64,000 bases of DNA, taken from positions 124,962 through 188,961 of the forward strand of contig NZ_LT699725.1 in assembly GCF_900155395.1 (NCBI RefSeq). The letters are read 5' to 3'. A program made the translations under genes and the position numbers. Shown in pieces: positions 44,597 to 54,915 of the stretch. The notes under the pieces were generated by a model. It was not told where the DNA came from. It saw only the letters and a program-made list of their open reading frames with translations, and did no database searches. Position 1 is the first letter of the stretch; each line of letters opens with the position of its first letter. This DNA is from Merdibacter massiliensis (lineage in GTDB: Bacteria; Bacillota_I; Bacilli_A; Erysipelotrichales; Erysipelotrichaceae).

Positions 44597-45796
44597 ATGA
44601 GCACAAAAAAAGTACAGGGCGCAAAATTGTATAAGACACTGGATGAAATCAAACAAGAATTGCTTGCTTCTATGGAAAGCGAAGATACTGTGATCACACA
44701 AAAAGAATTGATGGATTCGATCGATCATCTAGATTTAAATGATAAAGATATCGATGATTTGTTTCAATGGTGTGAAGATCATGATATCACCTTTGCAGAC
44801 AGTGAAGAAGATGATGAGGATATGATGCTAGATGTAGACGATGATGATGAAGTTTTATCTGGCGATGACAGCTTAGATTTTGATGATGATGATTCTGATC
44901 ATGCCTTGGCAAGTGAATTAGAGAATCTGGAGCAGTCTTTTGCAAACACCTCACATACAAAGATCAACGATCCTGTAAAGATGTATTTAAAAGAAATTGG
45001 ACGGGTAGATTTACTGGATCCAAAAGATGAACCTGAAATCGCTCGCCGGATCCAGGCAGGGGATGAAGAGGCAAAGAAAACATTGATAGCTGCAAACTTA
45101 CGTTTGGTCGTTTCAATTGCTAAAAAATATGTGGGCAGAGGTATGTTGTTCTTAGACTTGATTCAGGAAGGAAATATGGGTCTGGTCAAAGCAGTAGAAA
45201 AATTTGACTATACGAAAGGTTTTAAATTTTCTACCTATGCAACTTGGTGGATTCGTCAAGCAATCACTCGTGCAATTGCCGATCAAGCAAGAACGATTCG
45301 AATTCCGGTACATATGGTAGAGACAATCAACAAATTAACAAGAATCCAGCGTCAGCTGGTGCAAGATCTGGGCAGAGATCCTACTGCAGAGGAGATTGCT
45401 GAAAAAATGGAAAATATCACACCTGAAAAAGTACGTGAGATTCAGAAAATTGCATTGGAACCTGTTTCGTTAGAGACTCCTATCGGTGAAGAAGATGATT
45501 CACATTTAGGTGATTTTATTGAAGATAAGGAGACATTATCTCCTGATGAATATGCAAACAATCAGTTATTGAAAGATGAAATCAATACAGTACTGCAAGG
45601 CTTGACAGAGAGAGAAGAAAAAGTATTGCGTCTGCGTTTTGGACTGTTAGACGGCCGTACACGTACATTAGAGGAAGTTGGAAAAGAGTTTAATGTAACT
45701 CGTGAGCGTATCCGTCAGATTGAAGCAAAAGCGCTTCGCAAGTTGAAACATCCGACTCGATCTAAACGTTTAAAGGACTTTGTTGATAAGCCATAA
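44597..45796 (+). CDS. rpoD: Primary sigma factor (sigma-A/RpoD)
   Basis: A 399-residue sigma-70 factor with an acidic N-terminal region 1.1 (Asp/Glu-rich, residues 70-100), region 2 with [17 protein letters not shown], region 3, and region 4 HTH ([26 protein letters not shown]). It directs core transcription. It begins 1 base after the dnaG stop and its TAA overlaps the trmK ATG. Confidence 0.98.
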   Translation: MSTKKVQGAKLYKTLDEIKQELLASMESEDTVITQKELMDSIDHLDLNDKDIDDLFQWCEDHDITFADSEEDDEDMMLDVDDDDEVLSGDDSLDFDDDDSDHALASELENLEQSFANTSHTKINDPVKMYLKEIGRVDLLDPKDEPEIARRIQAGDEEAKKTLIAANLRLVVSIAKKYVGRGMLFLDLIQEGNMGLVKAVEKFDYTKGFKFSTYATWWIRQAITRAIADQARTIRIPVHMVETINKLTRIQRQLVQDLGRDPTAEEIAEKMENITPEKVREIQKIALEPVSLETPIGEEDDSHLGDFIEDKETLSPDEYANNQLLKDEINTVLQGLTEREEKVLRLRFGLLDGRTRTLEEVGKEFNVTRERIRQIEAKALRKLKHPTRSKRLKDFVDKP

Positions 45797-46470
45797 TGGT
45801 TCGTTTGGGAAAGAGACTGCAGGCTATTCATGATCTGGTCGACAAAGATAGTGTGGTTGCCGATATTGGATGTGATCATGGATTATTGTGCATTGCTCTG
45901 CTTGAAAGTGGCACTGCAAAAAAAGCATATGCGTGCGATATCGCGGCATCGCCATTAAAACGGGCAATTGAAGCAATCCAAGCAGTTGGTTTAGAGAACA
46001 AGATCATTCCTATGCTGAGTGATGGAATAGGCGAATTGCCGCAGGATGTGGATACAGTCGTCATTGCAGGCATGGGATATGAAACGATACGTAAAATCTT
46101 GCTTGACGGAAAAAATAAATGGGAACAGGTCCATTCATTCATATTGGCCAGCCATACAGATGTAGAAGATTTACGTCGTTTTTTAAGCGAGCATCAATTT
46201 ATGTTCGATCAAGAATGTATTGTTTTTGAAAGGCATTATTATCAGATTATAAAAGTGCATTATGAGCAATCTGCTGTTCTTTTATCGGATGAAGAAATAA
46301 TGTTTGGTGTACATACGGAAAAAGAAGATTTATTTGTTGAGTATTGGACAAAAGAAAAAAATAAATGTGAATTGATCTTAGCGCACATGCCGGCTACACA
46401 TGAACGTTATCATCTGATTGAGGAAAGAAAGAAAAAAATCACTGATAGATTGCAGCATTATAGACAATAA
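45796..46470 (+). CDS. trmK: tRNA (adenine22-N1)-methyltransferase TrmK
   Basis: A 224-residue Rossmann methyltransferase with AdoMet motif VADIGCDHGLLC (about residues 19-30), VIAGMGYETI (the family NPPY-like position) and a C-terminal coiled coil. It modifies A22 of bacterial tRNAs. Placement after rpoD is the common Bacillota order (yqfN in B. subtilis). Confidence 0.93.
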   Translation: MVRLGKRLQAIHDLVDKDSVVADIGCDHGLLCIALLESGTAKKAYACDIAASPLKRAIEAIQAVGLENKIIPMLSDGIGELPQDVDTVVIAGMGYETIRKILLDGKNKWEQVHSFILASHTDVEDLRRFLSEHQFMFDQECIVFERHYYQIIKVHYEQSAVLLSDEEIMFGVHTEKEDLFVEYWTKEKNKCELILAHMPATHERYHLIEERKKKITDRLQHYRQ

Positions 46471-46550
46471 AAAAGAGCCTGAATATGTGAGAACGTTCTT
46501 TAGAAAATTTGTTTCTGAAGAATCTGTAATCATCTATTCAGGTCTTTTTT
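46471..46550. terminator. Bidirectional terminator between trmK and ispH
   Basis: Stem AGAGCCTGAATA (46474-46485) / TATTCAGGTCTTTTTT (46535-46550) has one mismatch, with A-run and T-run on the two sides. It serves convergent trmK (+) and ispH (-). Confidence 0.85.
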
Positions 46551-46563
46551 TGTTATTTATCTT

Positions 46564-47475
46564 TTAATCAATCATGTGTTCCACTTGAATAGTTGGCAGG
46601 GAAGTGCGATGTTCCCAATTTTCTAATACCTGAATCACTTGATTGGTTAAGTAAGTGGGTGTACTTGCTCCGCTTGTAACTGCAACACATTGACATCCTT
46701 CAAGATCTTCTTTGCGGATACCGGTTACATCATCAATGCGATAAACTTTTGGAATACCTTGTTCGAGCGCAATTTGCGCCAATCGCTTTGAGTTATTGGA
46801 ATGCTGATCACCAACGACGTATAACAAATCAACGCCTTTTCCTTTTAGGTTGGCAACAGCCTGCTGACGAATTCTGGTTGCATTGCAGATTTCTTCACTG
46901 AAGTGAGCATGCGGATAATACAAGCGAATTTCTTGAAAGATTTTTTCCACATCAAAGATGGACATCGTGGTTTGATTGGTAACGAAGATCGGTTTTTTTA
47001 ATTTCTTAGGTATTTCAGTCATATTTGTAATAAGGTGCACGTGCGGGCTCAGTGTACATACTGCTTCTGCTTCTGGATGATGTTTTTTGCCGATATATAG
47101 GACTTCTTCTCCATTTTGTAGATGCATTCGGACCAAGTTTTGTGTTTTAACGACATCGGGACAGCTTGCATCGATACAGATCAATCCTTTTTCTTCAGCC
47201 TTCTTCTTTACTTCATCGCTAATGCCGTGTGCAGTAAATATTACGACACCCTCATGGATCTCATCCAACAATTCCAAACGATTTTTATTTGCATCTTCAA
47301 TGGTATGAATTCCTTTTAATGCAAGTGCTTTTTTTACATATTCATTATGAACCAACATTCCTAATACCGTTATTGGCTTATCTGGATAATCTATACAGCT
47401 TTGTTTTGCAATAGAGATTGCCCGTACGACACCTTTGCAATAACCACGAGGAGATACCTTTATCACTTTCATCAT
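46564..47475 (-). CDS. ispH: 4-hydroxy-3-methylbut-2-enyl diphosphate reductase
   Basis: A 303-residue iron-sulfur enzyme with conserved cysteines in SPRGYCKGVVRA, DASCPDVVK and ATRIR/EICNATRIRQ, and the His motifs LGMLVHNEYV and GKKHHPEAE. Last step of the MEP isoprenoid pathway, yielding IPP and DMAPP. Start is one of two adjacent Met codons. It pairs functionally with ispG at 50599. Confidence 0.97.
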   Translation of the reverse strand: MMKVIKVSPRGYCKGVVRAISIAKQSCIDYPDKPITVLGMLVHNEYVKKALALKGIHTIEDANKNRLELLDEIHEGVVIFTAHGISDEVKKKAEEKGLICIDASCPDVVKTQNLVRMHLQNGEEVLYIGKKHHPEAEAVCTLSPHVHLITNMTEIPKKLKKPIFVTNQTTMSIFDVEKIFQEIRLYYPHAHFSEEICNATRIRQQAVANLKGKGVDLLYVVGDQHSNNSKRLAQIALEQGIPKVYRIDDVTGIRKEDLEGCQCVAVTSGASTPTYLTNQVIQVLENWEHRTSLPTIQVEHMID

Positions 47476-47631
47476 GTTTCAGCTCCATTCATATCTATTA
47501 TGTCATACTTGCAAAAAAACGACAATAAAGTTGCTAATGCAATATGTCAAATAGAAAATAAAAAGTGAAATTGCTTTTAAAATATCGCATTTTTCATGTA
47601 TAATAAATAAGATTTAAAGGAGGCGACAGCT

Positions 47632-48990
47632 ATGGAAATCAAAGATCTTAATAAACGCAGTGCCGCTTTTGCTGCATTGGAAGGTTTTCGTGAACTGACA
47701 CCGATTCAAGAACAAGTAATACCTTTAGCAATGAAGGGGAATGATATCATAGGAATTTCTGATACTGGAACAGGAAAGACACATGCTTTTTTGATGCCGA
47801 TCTTAGAAAAAATTGATCTATCCAAACAGGAAGTCCAAGCGGTCATTACTGCGCCGACCAGAGAATTGGCTGTGCAGATTTATCAACGCGCAGAGAAAAT
47901 GTGTGAGATAGAAAGTGCATTATCTATTCGCTTGATCAGTGGCGGCATTGAAAAAAGTCGAATGAATGAACAGCTGAAAGTACAGCCGCATATCGTTATT
48001 GGAACTCCCGGACGTATTCGTGATCTGTTTTTGAATGAACAAACTCTTCGCTGTGACACAGCAAAGATCTTTGTTGTGGATGAAGCAGACATGACATTAG
48101 AATTTGGTTTTTTGGAAGATGTAGACCAGATTGCGGGCCGCATGGGCAGTGATTTGCAAATGATGAGCTTTAGTGCCACCATCCCTAATGGCTTAAAACC
48201 ATTTCTGAAAAAATACATGAAGCATCCTCAAACAGTCATGATCAAAAGCAATGAGCAGTTTCAACCAAAGATTCGCCACATTTTAGTACCATGCAGACAT
48301 CTCAGTTATCCAGAGAAATTGCTGCAAGTATTAAAGGGCATACAACCTTATGTATGCTTGATTTTTGCAAATACACGCGCATTGGCGAGCGAAACAGCAG
48401 AGAAGATGCGCCAGGAAGGTTATGGTGTCGTTGAGCTGCATGGCGATTTGACTGCGAGAGAACGCATGCGGGCTTTAAAGGAGTTACAAAGACAAAGCAA
48501 AAGTTATGTAGTTGCAACGGACATTGCTGCAAGAGGCATTGATATAGAAGGAATTACACATGTCATTTCCTTAGGTTTTCCAAAAGAACTGGATTTTTAT
48601 ATTCACCGCAGCGGACGAACTGGCCGTGCAGGACGTGACGGTATCTGTTATGCGCTGTATCGAAGCGAAGATGATCCTATAATCCGAACTTTAGAAAAAA
48701 ATGGAATTCATTTTGAGCATCAGAATATTCGCAATGGAGAATGGACGGTTTTGAAAGATCTTCATGAAAAACATGTGCGCAAAAGTGATCCTTTGGAGCA
48801 AGAAATCAGTAAGATCGTAAAAAAGAAAAAAACAAAAGTGAAGCCAAATTACAAAAAGAAACAAAAACAACAGATTGAGCGTTTGCGCAGAAAAGCACGC
48901 AGACAGATGATTCAGGAAGACATTCGCCGGCAGCAAAAAGAACGTGCGAAAGCAAAAATGCGTGCCAAACGTGAGGAGGAAGCACAATGA
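47632..48990 (+). CDS. DEAD-box RNA helicase, CshB-like
   Basis: A 452-residue DEAD-box protein: Q motif (FRELTPIQEQVIP), motif I DTGTGKT, APTRELA, TPGR, DEAD, SAT, ARGIDI and HRSGRTGRAGR, followed by a Lys/Arg-rich tail (about residues 390-452) for RNA binding. It overlaps nfo by 4 bases, the same pair as cshB (yqfR)-nfo (yqfS) in B. subtilis, so CshB is likely; cold adaptation or RNA turnover. Confidence 0.93.
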   Translation: MEIKDLNKRSAAFAALEGFRELTPIQEQVIPLAMKGNDIIGISDTGTGKTHAFLMPILEKIDLSKQEVQAVITAPTRELAVQIYQRAEKMCEIESALSIRLISGGIEKSRMNEQLKVQPHIVIGTPGRIRDLFLNEQTLRCDTAKIFVVDEADMTLEFGFLEDVDQIAGRMGSDLQMMSFSATIPNGLKPFLKKYMKHPQTVMIKSNEQFQPKIRHILVPCRHLSYPEKLLQVLKGIQPYVCLIFANTRALASETAEKMRQEGYGVVELHGDLTARERMRALKELQRQSKSYVVATDIAARGIDIEGITHVISLGFPKELDFYIHRSGRTGRAGRDGICYALYRSEDDPIIRTLEKNGIHFEHQNIRNGEWTVLKDLHEKHVRKSDPLEQEISKIVKKKKTKVKPNYKKKQKQQIERLRRKARRQMIQEDIRRQQKERAKAKMRAKREEEAQ

Positions 48991-49871
48991 TCATCGGTTC
49001 TCATGTTTCGTTAGCTGCACCTGATTATTTATTACATTCGCTTCAAGAAGCAAATTCCTATCAAGCCAACGCTTGTATGATTTATACAGGAGCTCCACAA
49101 AATACTAGAAGAGTAGCAATTGATAAGTTTAAGGTAAAAGAAGCGGTTGCATATGGAAAAGAACATGACTTGACCATGGATCATGTCATTGTTCATGCAC
49201 CTTATATTATCAACCTGGCCAATACTATAAATTTAGATACATTTCAACTGGGTGTTGATTTTCTAAAACAAGAGTTAGATCGTGTGCGTCAAATAGGAGC
49301 GAAGATTTTAGTATTACATCCAGGAGCCCATGTTAAACAAGGAGAAGAGGTTGGCTTGCAACAAATTGTCAAAGGTCTGAATCTTGCCATGGAAGGAATG
49401 GATCCTTCTATCCATGTAGCATTGGAAACTATGGCAGGAAAGGGAACGGAGTTAGGATATCGTTTTGAACAATTGGCATATATCATTTCTCATTGCCAAT
49501 ATGGGGATCAACTAAGTATCTGCATGGATACATGTCATTTGAATGATGCTGGTTATGATGTAGCAGATTTTGATGCGCTCTTAGAGAAATTTGATCAAAC
49601 GATAGGATTGGATCGTTTAGACTGTATTCATATCAATGATTCAAAGAATGAAAAAGGAGCCCGAAAGGATCGCCATGCAAACATTGGATTTGGAACAATT
49701 GGGTATGATACATTGCATAAGGTCGTACATCATCCTTTGTTAAAAGATATCGTGAAAATATTAGAAACTCCCTATGTAGAAGGACATCCTCCTTATCGTT
49801 ATGAAATTGCAATGTTAAAAAATGGAATCTTTGAACCGGATGTGCTTGATAAGATCAAGGAGGAAAAATAA
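48987..49871 (+). CDS. nfo: Endonuclease IV (AP endonuclease)
   Basis: A 294-residue TIM-barrel zinc enzyme with MIIGSHVSLAAPD, HPGAH, LETMAGKGTELG, CMDTCHLNDAGYD, HINDSKNEKGARKDRHANIG and ETPYVEG. It repairs abasic sites and oxidative DNA damage. Start overlaps the helicase stop. Confidence 0.98.
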   Translation: MIIGSHVSLAAPDYLLHSLQEANSYQANACMIYTGAPQNTRRVAIDKFKVKEAVAYGKEHDLTMDHVIVHAPYIINLANTINLDTFQLGVDFLKQELDRVRQIGAKILVLHPGAHVKQGEEVGLQQIVKGLNLAMEGMDPSIHVALETMAGKGTELGYRFEQLAYIISHCQYGDQLSICMDTCHLNDAGYDVADFDALLEKFDQTIGLDRLDCIHINDSKNEKGARKDRHANIGFGTIGYDTLHKVVHHPLLKDIVKILETPYVEGHPPYRYEIAMLKNGIFEPDVLDKIKEEK

Positions 49872-50552
49872 ATGAAGAAAATTTGGGTGGCAATTTTTGC
49901 CTTTCTATTATGTGCCTGCAGCAGTGAACCAGAATTAATACAGTTTAGTGATGTAAAAGTCGGAGATACAATTGCAGTCATTGAAACCAACTTTGGGGAT
50001 GTCACAGTTCGTTTGTTTCCTGAACAAGCTCCTAAAGCCGTTGAAAATTTCACTACACATGCAAAAGAAGGGTATTATGACGGATTGACTTTCCATCGCG
50101 TGATCAATGGTTTCATGATCCAAGGTGGCGACCCTAATGGAGATGGAACCGGAGGAGAAAGCATTTGGGGAGAACCCTTTGAAGATGAGTTTAGTGATCA
50201 ATTGTACAATTTCAATGGTGCACTCAGCATGGCAAATTCTGGAGAAGATACCAATGGTTCTCAATTTTTTATCGTTCAGCAGCAAGATGGCTCTCAGTAC
50301 AGTGATGATGTGATGGCGGCAAATTATGATTATCCTGCGAATGTAAAAGAAAAATATCAAGAAATAGGAGGTACACCTTGGTTAGATGGTGTTCACACTG
50401 TTTTTGGACAAGTCATTGACGGTATGAATGTCGTAAATGAAATCGCATCTGTTCGTGTGGATGAGAATTCAAAACCGCTTGAAGACGTGATCATCAAAAC
50501 AATTACAATCGATACTGTTAGCGAAGATACGGTTTCAAACTATAATAAGTAA
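49872..50552 (+). CDS. Lipoprotein cyclophilin-type peptidyl-prolyl isomerase
   Basis: A 226-residue protein with a lipoprotein signal peptide (lipobox LLCAC, Cys16), then a cyclophilin domain with [64 protein letters not shown] and [12 protein letters not shown]. It starts directly after nfo. Acts on extracellular protein folding at the membrane. Confidence 0.95.
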   Translation: MKKIWVAIFAFLLCACSSEPELIQFSDVKVGDTIAVIETNFGDVTVRLFPEQAPKAVENFTTHAKEGYYDGLTFHRVINGFMIQGGDPNGDGTGGESIWGEPFEDEFSDQLYNFNGALSMANSGEDTNGSQFFIVQQQDGSQYSDDVMAANYDYPANVKEKYQEIGGTPWLDGVHTVFGQVIDGMNVVNEIASVRVDENSKPLEDVIIKTITIDTVSEDTVSNYNK

Positions 50553-50553
50553 A

Positions 50554-50600
50554 AAAAGGATCTGTAAAGGAATAATTAAAATTCCTCCATAGATCCTTTT
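50554..50600. terminator. Bidirectional terminator between the isomerase and ispG
   Basis: Perfect 10-bp stem AAAAGGATCT (50554-50563) / AGATCCTTTT (50591-50600). Its right arm overlaps the ispG stop codon, so it serves both convergent genes. Confidence 0.88.
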
Positions 50601-51648
50601 AAAATACAATAATTTCTTCCTTTAGACGTTCAACGATACGTTCTTGTGGAAGCTTTTCAATGATCTGACCTCGTTTGATCAATAAACCTTCTTTTTTTCC
50701 ACCTGCAATGGCAATATCTGCGTGTTTTGCCTCGCCAGGACCATTTACGACACAGCCCATGATAGCAACAGTCACATCTTTGTTAATTGTTGCTAAAAAA
50801 GCTTCAATCTCATTTACCACAGGCTGCATGTCCCATGCAGTTCGACCGCACGTCGGGCAGGCAATCAAATTAGGAACATGATCAATCAGTTTACAATACT
50901 TTAAAAGTTGCTTGACAATAGGAAGTTCGCTGCACGGATCACCATTGACACTAATGCGAATCGTATCTCCGATTCCTTCATTCAATAAAGGTCCTAAAGC
51001 CATGGAGCTTTTGATGGCGCTTGTCAGCAATGTGCCTGCTTCTGTTACTCCTAAATGTAAAGGATATGGGAAGGTTTTTGCTGCTAAGCGATAAGCATCA
51101 ATACAAAGAAGGGGATCGCTGGATTTAAAGGACAATACGATATCATAAAAATCCATAGACTCTAATATAGCAACATGTCTTTTGGCGCTTTCCATCATTC
51201 CTTCTGCTGTCGGTTTTCCATATTTTTCGTGAATATCCTTCTCTAAAGACCCGCTGTTGATTCCGATGCGGATAGGAATATGATGCGCTTTACATGCTTT
51301 TACCACGGCCTCCACATTTTCACGTTTTCCGATGTTTCCAGGATTCAGGCGTATCTTATCAATGCCTGCCTCGATTGCAGCCAACGCCAAACGGTAATCA
51401 AAATGAATGTCGGCTACTAAAGGAATCTGTGTGTTGGCTTTGATCGTTGCTACTGCTTTGGCATCTTCCATATCCATGATTGCCATGCGTACAAGCTCAC
51501 AACCACCCTCTTGTAGTTGCTTGATCTGCGCAATGGTAGCTTTGGTATCTTTTGTTGGGGTATTGCACATAGATTGGATGATCACCTTATTTTGTCCTCC
51601 AATGGTTATGTCTCCAATCTTGACTTGTCTGGTCTGTTCTCGTATCAT
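50599..51648 (-). CDS. ispG: 4-hydroxy-3-methylbut-2-en-1-yl diphosphate synthase
   Basis: A 349-residue MEP-pathway iron-sulfur enzyme from the Met at 51648 (MIREQTRQVKIGD); a longer frame to 51675 is less likely. It has VIIQSMCNTPT, LVADIHFDYRLAL, RLNPGNIG, LGVTEAG, CPTCGRTAWD and MGCVVNGPGEA (Fe-S cysteines). Converts MEcPP to HMBPP, the substrate of ispH. Confidence 0.97.
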   Translation of the reverse strand: MIREQTRQVKIGDITIGGQNKVIIQSMCNTPTKDTKATIAQIKQLQEGGCELVRMAIMDMEDAKAVATIKANTQIPLVADIHFDYRLALAAIEAGIDKIRLNPGNIGKRENVEAVVKACKAHHIPIRIGINSGSLEKDIHEKYGKPTAEGMMESAKRHVAILESMDFYDIVLSFKSSDPLLCIDAYRLAAKTFPYPLHLGVTEAGTLLTSAIKSSMALGPLLNEGIGDTIRISVNGDPCSELPIVKQLLKYCKLIDHVPNLIACPTCGRTAWDMQPVVNEIEAFLATINKDVTVAIMGCVVNGPGEAKHADIAIAGGKKEGLLIKRGQIIEKLPQERIVERLKEEIIVF

Positions 51649-51797
51649 AAATATCACCAGCTTTATTATAAACAAAACAGTGGATATTTACAATCTTGGT
51701 GCTAAAGTGATGATTCGATGATTTTTTACTTTTTTGCCAGTTCGCTAGCTTTTACATTTTATTTTGTATTATAATGTTATCCATAGGTGGTGAAGAA

Positions 51798-53918
51798 ATG
51801 ATTCCAAATCCTTTTCGTAAATTTGATTTAGAAAACATGAAACATTCCAGCGACCAGTTAAATCAGTCAATGGATTTTTCAGGTGAAGTATCGAAGAGAT
51901 TAATTATATTTGCAGTTATTATAGGTTTGCTGTTTAGTGCTGTTTTCGTGCGTTTATTTCAAATTCAGGTTTTACAGCATGAAGAATATACAATAAAAAT
52001 GGAGAATTATAACACTACGACACAAGCGTCTTCCACACCGAGAGGACAAATATACGATCGTAATGGAAAAGTAATTGCTGCCACAGTGGTTTCGCATAAC
52101 ATTATTTATACGCAACCAGAAGAGATTACCACTGCACAACGTTGGGAACTGGCACAAAAATTTGCTTCTGCGTTTGACGTAGACAAAAATGAACTGTCGA
52201 AAAATCAAAGAAAAGATCTCTATATATTTAAGCATACGTTGTTAGATAGTTCAGATCCTTCTTACGCATGCAATGATCTATTGACACAAGAGGAATTAAA
52301 TAGTTATAGAAATGGTTCTTGGGGAGATGACAAGGAATCCCGTCGTACCGAAATCTTATATGAGCGTATTACAGATGATATGCTGGAAGAAGAATTAAGT
52401 GATGAAGAAGAAGCAGGTTATGTCGTATATGCCCGTATGATTTCCGGAACCAGCGGACAAAGCAAGACGATCTTAGAAGATGTTGATGATGATACGGTTG
52501 CTTATCTAGTTGAACACAAAAGCAGTTTTCCAGGATTTGATATTGATCTTGGTTCATGGAAAAGAGAATATCCTTATGGCGATACTTTGCGGGATGTTTT
52601 AGGAAATGTGACAACAAGTACACAGGGGGTTCCTGCAGAATTGGCAGATTATTACCAGGCATTAGGATATCCTTTGAATGCCAGAGTAGGAAGTTCCGGT
52701 CTTGAATATCAGTATGAAGGCTTATTAAGCGGGACTCAAAAAGTATCTAGCGTAGAATATGATGAAGAAGGGAATGCGGTCATAAAAGAGGAGACATCTG
52801 GAAAAAAAGGTTATGATGTTTATTTAACGATCGATATTGAATTACAACAAGAATTGGATAAGGTCGTAAAAGAGACGCTTGAATCTGCAGCCGATAATCA
52901 GTATCGTCAAAATTTTACCACGTTATTTGTTTGCTTAATGAATCCCAAGACTGGTGAGATTTATGCAATGAGCGGTTATCAAAGAGATAAGAAAACGAAC
53001 AAAGTAACGCCATTTGCAAGCGGCAACTATTTGAGTTATACCAATCCAGGTTCTATTGTCAAAGGTGCAACCTTATACATGGGATTAAATGAAGGAGTTG
53101 TAAAACCTGGAGAAGTAATTAATGATGCACCAATGTATATTTCTGGAACACCAGTAAAAGCTTCCTACAAGAACTATGGACCGGTTGACGATGTGAAAGC
53201 CTTACAAGTATCAAGTAACGTTTATATGTTCCATATTGCAATTCGTTTAGCCGGGTCTACTTATGTACCTTACCAATCTTTAGGAATTTCAGATCCATCA
53301 TCTACATTTTCTTTAATGCGATCTTATTATTCGATGTTTGGTCTCGGGAATGTAACGGGTCTAGATGTACCTAATGAAGTTGGCGGTTATGTAGGTTACT
53401 CTACAGAAGCAGGTAAGTTATTGGACTTTGCAATTGGTCAGTATGATATGTATACACCTATTCAGATCTTACAATATGTCTCGACCATAGCAAATGACGG
53501 TACAACAGTAAAACCGCATTTGTTTAGCTATGCAACCGAAGTCAATTCAACCAATGTCGTGACATCTTATCAAAATCAGGTTGTCTCTACATTAAGCGGA
53601 AATTTAGATTATCTCGATCGTGTGCAACAAGGTTTTCGAGCGTGCGTGTCATCAGGTTATTGCGGAGATGCAGCAAACTCACTAGAAGAGGATATTGCCG
53701 GAAAGACAGGTACAGCAGAAGTTGGCGACTCAACAAGTACAGCATTTATTGGATATGGACCTTATGAAGATCCATCGATGGCATTTGCATGTGTAGCTCC
53801 TACTTCTTCAGATACGGGCAGTAACTTGCAAAGCAATGTTTGTACTACGGAGGTCATGGGGCCTGTGCTTGAAAAATATTTTTCAATCATGAAGAGTGAT
53901 GATGCACAAAAAAAATAA
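51798..53918 (+). CDS. Class B penicillin-binding protein (transpeptidase)
   Basis: A 706-residue protein from the Met at 51798 (RBS GGTGGTGAAG). One membrane helix near residues 35-55, a PBP dimerisation domain (TPRGQIYDRNG...), and a transpeptidase domain with SxxK (PGSIVKGA), SxN (VSSNVYM) and KTG (GKTGTAEVG). It cross-links peptidoglycan during elongation or division. It stands alone with its own promoter region (51650-51797). Confidence 0.94.
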   Translation: MIPNPFRKFDLENMKHSSDQLNQSMDFSGEVSKRLIIFAVIIGLLFSAVFVRLFQIQVLQHEEYTIKMENYNTTTQASSTPRGQIYDRNGKVIAATVVSHNIIYTQPEEITTAQRWELAQKFASAFDVDKNELSKNQRKDLYIFKHTLLDSSDPSYACNDLLTQEELNSYRNGSWGDDKESRRTEILYERITDDMLEEELSDEEEAGYVVYARMISGTSGQSKTILEDVDDDTVAYLVEHKSSFPGFDIDLGSWKREYPYGDTLRDVLGNVTTSTQGVPAELADYYQALGYPLNARVGSSGLEYQYEGLLSGTQKVSSVEYDEEGNAVIKEETSGKKGYDVYLTIDIELQQELDKVVKETLESAADNQYRQNFTTLFVCLMNPKTGEIYAMSGYQRDKKTNKVTPFASGNYLSYTNPGSIVKGATLYMGLNEGVVKPGEVINDAPMYISGTPVKASYKNYGPVDDVKALQVSSNVYMFHIAIRLAGSTYVPYQSLGISDPSSTFSLMRSYYSMFGLGNVTGLDVPNEVGGYVGYSTEAGKLLDFAIGQYDMYTPIQILQYVSTIANDGTTVKPHLFSYATEVNSTNVVTSYQNQVVSTLSGNLDYLDRVQQGFRACVSSGYCGDAANSLEEDIAGKTGTAEVGDSTSTAFIGYGPYEDPSMAFACVAPTSSDTGSNLQSNVCTTEVMGPVLEKYFSIMKSDDAQKK

Positions 53919-54018
53919 TCGGAAAGTCTTTATTTTTCGTAAGAATATCAAAATAGAGTTGGCATTTTTTACAGTAGTATGTTATAATTTATCGGCATAG
54001 AGTGTGAGGAGGTACTAT

Positions 54019-54168
54019 ATGAGAGATCGAATTACTTTCAAATGTGCTGAATGTGGAGAAGAAAACTACATTGGTACACGTAATAAACGTAAACATCCGG
54101 AACGTATGACAATTTCAAAATACTGTCCGCGCTGCAACAAAAAAACTGAGCATAAGGAGAAAAAATAA
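54019..54168 (+). CDS. rpmG: 50S ribosomal protein L33
   Basis: A 49-residue protein with MRDRITFKCAECGEENYI and KYCPRCNKK, the two CxxC pairs of the zinc-binding (C+) form of L33, basic throughout. RBS GAGGAGG lies 7 bases before the ATG. A short stem (GGCCG/CGGTC) with a T-run just after the stop is its terminator. Confidence 0.97.
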   Translation: MRDRITFKCAECGEENYIGTRNKRKHPERMTISKYCPRCNKKTEHKEKK

Positions 54169-54206
54169 GAAGGGCCGACTGCGGTCTTTTTTATTCGTGA
54201 GTAAAT

Positions 54207-54824
54207 ATGATACATGTAGAAACTTTTGAGTTAGGATTATTGATCCAATCCAATTGCTATGTCGTTAGCAAAGATGGACATGCTTTATTGATCGATCCTG
54301 GTTCTAAAGGACGTAGTGTGCAAAAATATATTGAAGAGAATCGATTCATTGTTGATGCCATCCTTTTGACGCATGGACATTTTGATCATTGTGCAGGTGT
54401 TGACCATTTTGTAAAAGAGTATGATTGTCCAGTATATATCCATCCATTGGATGCTCAATTATTGCAAGATCCTAAATTAAATTTTAGTGCAGATTTTGCA
54501 CCTTTGGTGGTGGCGACAAAGCCGCATCTCTTTCAATCTGGGAAACAGACGATAGGTGCTTTTGAAGTAGATGTAAAGGACGCTCCAGGTCATACAGAAG
54601 GCAGTTGCTTACTATTGATCGAGCAATGCATGTTCTGCGGCGATGTGCTGTTCCAAGGGAGTATCGGAAGAACGGATCTGATAGGTGGAAGCAATACAAA
54701 AATGATTCAATCTTTGCGTATGCTAAAGCAGCTACCAAATGATTATTTTGTCTATCCAGGACATGGCCCTGCCACCAAATTAAGCGAAGAAATTAAATAT
54801 AATTATTATCTTCAATCAGTATAA
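54207..54824 (+). CDS. MBL-fold metallohydrolase (glyoxalase II-like)
   Basis: A 205-residue protein with THGHFDHCAG (HxHxDH), DAPGHTEGS and YPGHGPATK metal-binding motifs and the mid-region GDVLFQGSIGRTDL. Family members hydrolyse thioesters such as S-lactoylglutathione or related substrates; the physiological substrate cannot be assigned. Confidence 0.92.
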   Translation: MIHVETFELGLLIQSNCYVVSKDGHALLIDPGSKGRSVQKYIEENRFIVDAILLTHGHFDHCAGVDHFVKEYDCPVYIHPLDAQLLQDPKLNFSADFAPLVVATKPHLFQSGKQTIGAFEVDVKDAPGHTEGSCLLLIEQCMFCGDVLFQGSIGRTDLIGGSNTKMIQSLRMLKQLPNDYFVYPGHGPATKLSEEIKYNYYLQSV

Positions 54825-54831
54825 TTTAATG

Positions 54832-54856
54832 AAAAACAGTATTCGATACTGTTTTT
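54832..54856 (+). terminator. Terminator after the MBL-fold gene
   Basis: Perfect 11-bp stem AAAAACAGTAT (54832-54842) / ATACTGTTTTT (54846-54856) with a 3-base TCG loop and a long T-run. Confidence 0.92.
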
Positions 54857-54915
54857 TTTAGTATTTGTACATAAAATCTCGTAAGTAAATGATGAAGAGA
54901 GAAGGAGGTGGATAA